Assembly: GCA_024280975.1 (NCBI GenBank)
Contig: JAMXLQ010000313.1
Coordinates: forward strand, 1-5,264
Origin: Methanosarcina sp.
GTDB taxonomy: Archaea; Halobacteriota; Methanosarcinia; Methanosarcinales; Methanosarcinaceae
Direction of reading: 5' to 3'
DNA length: 5,264 nt
Shown: positions 1 to 3,928 of the stretch, piece after piece
How positions within the stretch are numbered: position 1 is the stretch's first letter
Layout of the letters: each line of letters opens with the position of its first letter
The notes under the pieces: model-generated
Told to the model about the DNA's origin: nothing
The model's input: the letters and a program-made list of their open reading frames with translations, nothing else
Databases searched by the model: none
Made by a program: the position numbers and the translations under genes

Positions 1-287
1 GGCATCGAGGATTCTACGATATAGACTTTGGGCTTTGGCAGTCCTGCTCTCATAACCAGTCCATCAATGATCCTGTGCAGGTTCGGAGCTTCCGCAGGTG
101 AAACTTCCTTTGCCCTGTACATCTTTAGTACTATCTTGTCGCTGTACCAGTAGCTTCCGAAATTAATAATTACTGCAAACAGGAATGCTATAATCATTCC
201 AGCAGTACCACCGAAGTAATCTCCTATCAGAACCAGGAGACCTGTAAGGGTGGCAAGCAAAATTGTAGTTTTAAGCATATTCTTCAT
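1..287 (-). CDS. htpX: HtpX-like M48 membrane zinc metalloprotease, N-terminal 95 residues (partial)
   Basis: Start of an HtpX protease, the membrane-anchored M48 family enzyme that cleaves damaged or misfolded membrane proteins with its active site facing the cytoplasm. The ATG is at 287-285. It is the only possible start nearby, because an in-frame TGA lies three codons upstream. Two hydrophobic segments are visible, about residues 4-22 and 28-48, followed by a basic stretch (SYWYSDKIVLKMYRAKEV) and the family-typical segment SPAEAPNLHRIIDGL, then GLPKPKVYIVESSM. This order (two TM helices, then the 'nLh..v..La..aglP.Pkvyi' region) is characteristic of HtpX. The zinc-binding HExxH motif and the C-terminal TM helices lie beyond the left edge and cannot be checked. 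The call rests on remembered family sequence and is confident to family level. Confidence 0.9.
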   Translation of the reverse strand, partial: MKNMLKTTILLATLTGLLVLIGDYFGGTAGMIIAFLFAVIINFGSYWYSDKIVLKMYRAKEVSPAEAPNLHRIIDGLVMRAGLPKPKVYIVESSM

Positions 288-356
288 GAATTCTCACGCG
301 ACGTCCTCCCAGGCTAATGTCTGGGTTTTCGGTCTTTGATTCTTGTTTCTGAACCT

Positions 357-369
357 ATTTTTATAAATT
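357..369 (-). promoter_or_regulatory. Probable TATA box for htpX
   Basis: On the minus strand this reads ATTTATAAAAAT, a good archaeal TATA box. Transcription about 25 nt downstream would begin near 338 and give a leader of roughly 50 nt before the htpX ATG. The leader carries GGGAGG near 305-310 (17 nt from the ATG, rather far) and GTGA directly before the start, so the ribosome site itself is only moderate. Placement is inferred from spacing. Confidence 0.5.
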
Positions 370-716
370 AGACAGATTAGAACCAATTGTATATGTCTTG
401 AATACAGATATATATTTTTTCTCCTGCACACCGCAGGTTGATACAATTGTGTTATTTCTATATTCTTATTTATTTGAAATCAATCAAAATTCTACTAAAC
501 GGAAACTTTATTCTCAAATTGGGAAAATATCATTCAATAAATCATATTTTTTCCTTTGGAATTTCCCCCTATCAAAGTTCACATCAATAACTAATATTTC
601 TTTTTTGGTATATTTACATTTGCACGTTTTAAGTATGAATTTAGTTTGATTTCAAACTATTATTGTAACTTCAAGTATATTTATTTGTTGAATAATTGAT
701 CCACTATTTTTCTAAG

Positions 717-854
717 TTATTCTTCAACTTTATACTCCAACCTTACAAGTCCATTGTCATACCTTTCAACTCTTTCACTTCTAAGCCTGATCTCTTTTCC
801 TACATGGTCGAACTTTCGCTTTTTCATGTCAATTTTCTTGCTAAGTATGTGGAG
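717..854 (-). pseudogene. Coding-like fragment, C-terminal remnant of an unknown protein
   Basis: An open frame of 45 codons on the minus strand ends with TAA at 719-717 and has no start of its own before the upstream in-frame stop at 857-855, apart from an internal ATG at 827-825. It reads SKKIDMKKRKFDHVGKEI, then LRSERVERYDNGLVRLEY, ending KVEE. Its balanced, charged composition and absence of low-complexity residues look like real protein, unlike the neighbouring AT-rich DNA. I do not recognise the family. From the internal ATG it could be a 36-residue small protein, but no Shine-Dalgarno site is evident before it. The most likely reading is the tail of a decayed gene, with the rest lost or rearranged. 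Confidence 0.3.
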
Positions 855-979
855 CTATGAGTGCTCTCGCTGTATCTATTGTGAGGAAGGATCTTGAGGA
901 GAAAAAGAGAGTTGAGTGCGAGTTTGAAATATAAGTTGTGAATTTGAGGAAGATTAGAATGGAAGTTAGGGGAAGCTAA
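845..979 (+). pseudogene. Coding-like fragment interrupted by a stop, unknown protein
   Basis: A plus-strand frame directly abutting the minus-strand fragment. From the ATG at 857 it encodes 25 residues, MSALAVSIVRKDLEEKKR then VECEFEI, to TAA at 932-934. The same frame goes on with VVNLRKIRMEVRGS to another TAA at 977-979. The charged, helix-like composition and AGG/GGA/AAG codons resemble the real genes nearby, and the continued coding look after the stop suggests decay. I recognise no family, and chance remains quite possible at this length. Confidence 0.2.
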
Positions 980-1036
980 ACTGAACATAGCGTCAAAATG
1001 GGCTTTGTGTTAATAATATAATTCAAATAGTAATTT

Positions 1037-1043
1037 AAAAAAA
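1037..1043 (-). terminator. Oligo-T terminator after the nitroreductase gene
   Basis: On the minus strand a run of seven T lies 12 nt past the reconstructed nitroreductase stop codon (1057-1055). Archaeal RNA polymerase often terminates at such T-runs without a strong hairpin. Inferred from position and composition only. Confidence 0.4.
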
Positions 1044-1054
1044 GTCTTTTCTTT

Positions 1055-1979
1055 TCAATAATAATGGACTTTTGCCAGATTTTTTCGGATATCACGTCTG
1101 TACTTTACTGCAGGATAACCGAAAATGACCATTAATCCTGGCTGATTTCGAGGATTAATCCCATACTTCTCTTTCACTTCTTTGCCTCCACTTTTCAGCA
1201 TTGGGCCAATATTGGGCCAATAGTTCCTATCATGCAGCTTCCAAGGTCCAAGGTTTCGGCGGCAAGCATAGCATAGGTGGCTGTGATAAAGGGATCTACT
1301 GGATCAGCATAAGGAGATACATGAAAATACATGGCAAGGGGGGGGCTCCGTAGAGCAGATAATCAGTATCTTCTTTTCTCATTTCTTCAAAGATTTCGAT
1401 TGCCGGATACATGAATTTGTCAAGGGCTTCATACTCTTCCCTCTTTATGAAAGGCCGCATCAGGAGAAGTGCGGGTTTTGAAAATATCCATTTCTGGCTT
1501 TTCATAAGCTCTAACATGTTATCGGAAAATTCCTTTACTTTCTCTTTTCCGTTTATAACCAAGACCTCAACATCTGAAGGTGGAATTCCCATAGGTGCCG
1601 TGCTTGCTGCTGCCAGAATCCTGTCTATTTTTTCCTGTTCAACCTCTCTATCATCGAATTCCCGGATGTTGCGCCTGGCAAGCATGAGAGCCATAAGTTC
1701 TTCGTACCTTGCTCGGGTTTCTTCCGTTGGGATATCCATAAAGGAAGTCTGGGATATATCTCTTCCTTCGACCGAGATTGCTCCTGTGGGACAAACTGCG
1801 ACACAATGCCCACAGCCGATGCAGCCGAAATAGCGAGTTTGGTCGACCCTTACTTTATCGTTTTCAAGGTAGAGAGGTGCTCCTTTGCAGACTTTAACAC
1901 AGAGGTAGCAGGCCTTACATTTCTCATAATCGATCCTGACAGTTGCGGTTTCAGAGTATCTAGATGTAGAGATGGCCAT
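1055..1979 (-). pseudogene. Ferredoxin-nitroreductase fusion protein, broken by two frameshifts
   Basis: This gene would encode an FMN-dependent nitroreductase-family oxidoreductase with an N-terminal two-cluster ferredoxin domain, probably a cytoplasmic redox enzyme; its substrate is unknown. From ATG 1979-1977, cysteines 21/24/27/31 and 53/56/59/63 form two CxxCxxCxxxC [4Fe-4S] motifs (the second followed by Pro), and ARRNIREF at about 101-108 is the start of the FMN-binding nitroreductase domain. The frame runs normally to YGAP (about residue 213). There an 8-base C tract (1338-1345) shifts it and translation ends at 1296. The true continuation (LAMYFHVSPYADPVDPF) lies in another frame. 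That frame in turn is thrown off at GTIGP by an 11-bp tandem duplication (1200-1221). The tail (NQPGLMVIFGYPAVKYRRDI, ending VHYY) is in the third frame and stops at 1057-1055. Removing 2 + 11 bases gives exactly 304 codons. An in-frame start at 2111 adds 44 residues with no ferredoxin similarity. A truncated 227-residue ferredoxin-bearing product is possible. Confidence 0.85.
1200..1221. repeat. Exact 11-bp tandem duplication inside the nitroreductase gene
   Basis: The unit ATTGGGCCAAT occurs twice head to tail (1200-1210 and 1211-1221). On the coding strand one copy reads through GTIGPM as the family expects. The second copy inserts 11 bases and shifts the frame, leading to a stop at 1197-1195. 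The pattern is that of a replication-slippage duplication. Confidence 0.9.
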
Positions 1980-2002
1980 AAGTTTTTGTTCTGAATGACA
2001 GT

Positions 2003-2011
2003 TATAAAAAT
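2003..2011 (-). promoter_or_regulatory. Possible second, start-proximal TATA box for the nitroreductase gene
   Basis: Minus-strand ATTTTTATA lies about 25-30 nt before the ATG at 1979, so transcripts from it would begin almost at the start codon and be leaderless. No convincing Shine-Dalgarno site precedes that ATG, which fits leaderless initiation. The alternative is the stronger upstream promoter near 2158 with a leader of about 155 nt. Confidence 0.3.
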
Positions 2012-2111
2012 CTTTTGTTGAATACAGATTGACTAGAACTGATAAGGGTTTTCCTATGTCGGGTTGAGCGTCTCTTTTTAAGAGTTTGGGGCAACTATAA
2101 TCTGTATACAT

Positions 2112-2132
2112 GTGAGAACCTTCCTGGATTAA
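2112..2132 (-). promoter_or_regulatory. Shine-Dalgarno-like site before the alternative upstream ATG of the nitroreductase frame
   Basis: AGGAAGG on the minus strand stands 7 nt before ATG 2111-2109, which is in frame with the ferredoxin domain 44 codons downstream. The site resembles AGGAGGT. It makes the longer form conceivable, although the extra 44 residues match nothing I know and the ferredoxin domain normally begins close to the N terminus. Confidence 0.3.
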
Positions 2133-2154
2133 CTAATTCAATTTGAACAAAACT

Positions 2155-2168
2155 TATTTATACTATAT
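2155..2168. promoter_or_regulatory. TATA element between divergent genes, readable in both directions
   Basis: The plus strand reads TATTTATACTATAT and the minus strand reads ATATAGTATAAATA, so both strands offer a TATA box. A minus transcript would start near 2134, shortly before ATG 2111 of the nitroreductase frame. A plus transcript would start near 2188, before the small ORF at 2237. Archaeal TATA boxes are close to symmetric, and direction is set by the neighbouring BRE, which I cannot assign here with certainty. Confidence 0.45.
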
Positions 2169-2236
2169 CACGGTAATGTACTTCCGTAGTCCAAATATTA
2201 GTAATGGACTATGGCAACAGAAAAGGAGATCCAGAA

Positions 2237-2383
2237 ATGAAAGAAGTAACCCAAGAGACTTCTCACAAACCCGTTTTACGTGGGTTTTCGTTAAACAACG
2301 GTAAGTTTATCACTCCCGCGAAGATGGAAATTATGGAAGGCCTTGGGGTTGTCCAGGCAACAAAAACTAGACTCCATAAATAA
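2237..2383 (+). CDS. Small protein of 48 residues, unknown function, possibly the front part of a frameshifted gene
   Basis: Short open frame starting at ATG 2237 and ending at TAA 2381-2383. It is preceded by AAAAGGAGATCC, with GGAG 8 nt from the ATG: the best Shine-Dalgarno site in the window and the main reason to believe in translation. An in-frame ATG at 2204 would add 11 residues. The protein begins MKEVTQETSHKPVLRGFSLN and continues NGKFITPAKMEIMEGLGV. It is soluble, with no signal peptide or membrane segment. I do not recognise a family. The last 14 or so residues look less natural, and the frame one base over continues as a convincing charged helical sequence up to 2525, so an extra base near 2345-2348 (GGGG) may have cut a gene of about 94 residues. 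A 9-codon frame at 2211-2240 overlaps the start (ATGA) and is probably chance. Likely expressed from the TATA element near 2158. Confidence 0.45.
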   Translation: MKEVTQETSHKPVLRGFSLNNGKFITPAKMEIMEGLGVVQATKTRLHK

Positions 2384-2525
2384 ACTAGAAAAGGACATGC
2401 ACCTAGACAGGTCAAAGGAATTCTCGGAATCAATCTGTAATAATATTTCAAAAAGTATCGATCTGCTAACTAAATTCCAAAAGTTCCATAAAAACCTCCT
2501 AAAATCTAGTAGAGTAATCTGTTAA
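2343..2525 (+). pseudogene. Helical C-terminal continuation of the 2237 ORF in the +1 frame
   Basis: Starting from the GGGG run, this frame encodes about 60 residues to TAA 2523-2525: LSRQQKLDSINKLEKDM, then HLDRSKEFSESICNNISK, then a lysine-rich tail ending SRVIC. The only local initiator is TTG with no suitable ribosome site, so it is more likely the second half of the 2237 gene than a gene in its own right. Dropping one G joins the two as ...KMEIMEGLGLSRQQKLD. The spacing of helix, DRS turn and second helix recalls ribbon-helix-helix DNA-binding proteins (helix - 'xRS' - 'xxIxxxI'), but the expected leading strand is not clear, so this is a weak suggestion only. Confidence 0.3.
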
Positions 2526-2906
2526 AATCAAATTAAATAACTCCCATAAATCCAACAAAACCTCCAACGATTAACATAAAACTGTAAAAGCCGGAGAAGT
2601 TATTAATTAATATTGATTCATTCCATAGTTATTTCGCTCAAAATAGCTGTGGAAGCCGTATCAATATTATCAGGAAAACAGATTGAGTAACTTACTGAGA
2701 ATATTCTATTGGCTTGTTATCTTTGCGTCCTCTCCTTTTTCTAATTACTCACGATCTATTTTTAGAAATGTGACTTAGCTATAAAAATCATTGACTAGAC
2801 TTGAAATTTACATTGATTGCATATATTTCGCCTGTAAAAACCTTCTTTGTTATTTTTTTCCCCCAATTACTCTTAGCTTGCGCCGGGATTTCTGCCCATA
2901 ATTGGC
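2526..2906. other. AT-rich spacer upstream of the nitrilase gene
   Basis: About 380 bases with no open frame I can support on either strand. It contains the compound hairpin at 2608-2669, a 10-bp palindrome AGAATATTCT at 2698-2707, a T5 run at 2736-2740 and a T7-C5 run at 2853-2864. The T-runs could end a plus-strand transcript coming from the 2237 ORF or from the hairpin region. Confidence 0.5.
2608..2669 (+). other. Predicted 62-nt compound stem-loop, candidate small RNA or structured 3' UTR element
   Basis: Outer arms TAATATTGAT (2608-2617) and ATCAATATTA (2660-2669) pair perfectly over 10 bp. Inside, TTCCATAGTTATTT (2621-2634) pairs with AAATAGCTGTGGAA (2641-2654) over 14 bp, closing a 6-nt loop (CGCTCA). 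A small asymmetric internal loop (TCA opposite GCCGT) separates the stems. The two imperfect positions of the inner stem, 2626/2649 and 2629/2646, are U-G pairs in plus-strand RNA but A-C mismatches in minus-strand RNA, so the structure fits a plus-strand transcript. No known RNA family is recognised, and it could instead be a DNA-level element such as a mobile-element relic. Confidence 0.5.
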
Positions 2907-2918
2907 CATAAATTTATG
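2907..2918 (+). promoter_or_regulatory. Palindromic TATA box of the nitrilase-family gene
   Basis: CATAAATTTATG is a perfect 12-bp palindrome containing a TATA-like core. Transcription about 25 nt downstream of its centre would begin near 2938, giving a leader of about 22 nt that includes the ribosome site. The distances all fit a normal archaeal promoter for the gene starting at 2960. Confidence 0.55.
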
Positions 2919-2944
2919 AAGTAAAGCGACTTATACTTCTTTAA

Positions 2945-2954
2945 GGAAGAGTGA
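2945..2954 (+). promoter_or_regulatory. Ribosome binding site deciding the nitrilase start
   Basis: GGAAGAGTGA resembles AGGAGGTGA and ends 5 nt before ATG 2960. The alternative in-frame GTG at 2951 lies inside this site and could not use it, so ATG 2960 is the better start. Confidence 0.6.
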
Positions 2955-2959
2955 ATGCT

Positions 2960-3760
2960 ATGAAAGCCGCTTGCATACAGATGAATATCTCACTTTGCTC
3001 AAAGAAGGAAAACCTTGAGCGCGCCTTGTGTCTCGCAGAAGAAGCGGTTTCGAAAGAAGCTGAACTGCTCGCGTTTCCGGAAGTCTTTTCAACCGGTTTT
3101 TGTTATGACCGCATAGCTGAGGTGGCTGAAACTGCTTCTGGTCCTACCCTCGAAGCTTTATGTGATTTTTCAAAGGAACATGGATGTATCCTTGCAGGCT
3201 CAATGATAGAACAGAAAGAAAAGGCAGCAATGGATTCGGAAAAGTTGTTCCCCCCGCAGTTCAACCTAGGTTTCTGCATCGAATCTGGAAAGATAGTTGG
3301 CCTCCATCGAAAAACTCAGCTTTACGGTCTTGAGAAAGAATACTTTGCACTTGGAGACCATATACATCCTATTCGGCTGCAAAAATATGGACTTTCCCTA
3401 GGGCTTATGGTCTGTAACGAACTCCGGTATCCAGAAGTTGCCCGAAAACTTGCCCTTGAAGGAGCAGATCTTCTGGTTTCGGCTTCTGATATGCCTGATT
3501 TTTACGTATATCCCTGGCGCATTATGTCCCTTTCTCGAGCAATTGAAAACCAACTGCTACATATCGCCTGTAATAGAGCGGGAACAGATAGATTCTCAAC
3601 TTATCCAGGCAGATCTTTTATTGCCGACGGATGGGGCCGAATTCTGGCAGAAGCCGGAACGGAAGAATGTGTCCTTATCGGGGAAATCGATCTTGAGGAA
3701 GCAAGAGAAATCAGGCAAACTGGTTCCATCCTCGAAGATCGCAGGCCTGAGATTTATTAA
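2960..3760 (+). CDS. Carbon-nitrogen hydrolase (nitrilase/amidase superfamily), 266 residues
   Basis: Intact cytoplasmic hydrolase of the nitrilase superfamily, which cleaves C-N bonds in amides, nitriles or carbamoyl compounds through a Glu-Lys-Cys triad. Visible residues are Glu41 in LLAFPEVFSTGF, Lys118 in GLHRKTQLYG, and Cys152 in LMVCNELRYPEVAR, with Glu125/Glu127 in GLEKEYFALG as the usual second glutamate. The conserved later segments are also present: LLVSAS, PWRIMSLSRAIENQ, CNRAG and GRSFIADGWGRIL. The length of 266 is normal for single-domain members. The cysteine motif has Asn after Cys (CNELRYPE), where many relatives have Asp (CYDLRFPE is the common form). The substrate cannot be deduced, and no metabolic neighbour gives a clue; related enzymes include omega-amidase and N-carbamoylputrescine amidase. 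The start at ATG 2960 is chosen from the ribosome site; GTG 2951 would add three residues. Transcribed alone, convergent with gatB. Confidence 0.93.
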   Translation: MKAACIQMNISLCSKKENLERALCLAEEAVSKEAELLAFPEVFSTGFCYDRIAEVAETASGPTLEALCDFSKEHGCILAGSMIEQKEKAAMDSEKLFPPQFNLGFCIESGKIVGLHRKTQLYGLEKEYFALGDHIHPIRLQKYGLSLGLMVCNELRYPEVARKLALEGADLLVSASDMPDFYVYPWRIMSLSRAIENQLLHIACNRAGTDRFSTYPGRSFIADGWGRILAEAGTEECVLIGEIDLEEAREIRQTGSILEDRRPEIY

Positions 3761-3900
3761 TTTAGGATTGAGTTAAATATACATTTAGAAAAAGAACGTA
3801 TTAAGAAATGAATCGAAAATCAGGGTTAGAGAGTCAGCCTAAATAATAAAACCAACTGAATAAACAATTAAAAAAAGAAACATCAATTAAAAAGTAATAC
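3761..3900. other. Short convergent spacer between the nitrilase gene and gatB
   Basis: AT-rich, with no gene. Runs of A at 3870-3876 (seven) and 3889-3893 (five) are T-runs on the minus strand and serve the gatB side. On the plus strand no comparable T-run follows the nitrilase stop, so its transcripts may run into the hairpin at 3901-3928. Confidence 0.5.
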
Positions 3901-3928
3901 AAAGGTGAACCCTGTAGGGTTACCCTTT
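3870..3928 (-). terminator. gatB terminator: hairpin over the stop codon followed by T-tracts
   Basis: The arms AAAGGTGAACCCT (3901-3913) and AGGGTTACCCTTT (3916-3928) pair in 11 of 13 positions around a 2-base centre. The hairpin includes the gatB stop codon at 3922-3920. On the minus strand it is followed by T5 (3893-3889) and T7 (3876-3870). It could stall polymerases from both convergent genes. Confidence 0.6.

Larger units (their letters stand above)
288..1054. other. Gene-poor AT-rich spacer between htpX and the broken nitroreductase gene
   Basis: About 770 bases without an intact gene I can support. The part from 370 to 700 is very AT-rich. Its longest open frame (398-649, plus, 83 codons) has low-complexity F/Y/S/N/L composition and no convincing ribosome site, so I treat it as chance. 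A perfect 7-bp stem with a 4-nt loop sits at 642-659. From about 717 to 980 the base composition changes to purine-rich, coding-like sequence on alternating strands; these pieces are listed separately as fragments. The right end holds the T-tract expected after the nitroreductase gene. Confidence 0.6.

Noticed and set aside
398..649. 83-codon plus-strand open frame
   Set aside because: Low-complexity composition dominated by F, Y, S, N and L in AT-rich DNA, no good ribosome site, no recognisable motif. It is likely a chance opening.
642..659. Perfect 7-bp stem with ATTT loop (TAGTTTG/CAAACTA)
   Set aside because: Real inverted repeat, but short, AT-rich and without a neighbouring gene or T-run to give it a role.
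849..899. Short frame encoding a cysteine cluster (YECSRCIYCEEG) resembling a zinc or iron-sulfur motif
   Set aside because: Only 16 codons, no ribosome site, and it overlaps the other fragments; most likely a coincidence.
1338..1345. Phase-variable contingency locus
   Set aside because: Considered because of the C8 tract, but changing the tract length alone cannot restore the gene while the 11-bp duplication is present.
1411..1833. 140-codon plus-strand frame opposite the nitroreductase
   Set aside because: Antisense shadow of a clearly recognisable ferredoxin-nitroreductase coding sequence. The same applies to the other frames at 1625-1813 and 1806-1994.
2267..2287. Inverted repeat AAACCC/GGGTTT inside the small ORF
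   Set aside because: Only 6 bp with a 9-nt loop; too weak to call an operator or attenuator.
2263..2451. 62-codon minus-strand frame
   Set aside because: Antisense to the better supported small plus-strand ORF, no ribosome site, and no protein-like motif.
2698..2707. 10-bp palindrome AGAATATTCT
   Set aside because: AT-rich palindromes of this size are common by chance, and it has no second copy or promoter nearby to support an operator.
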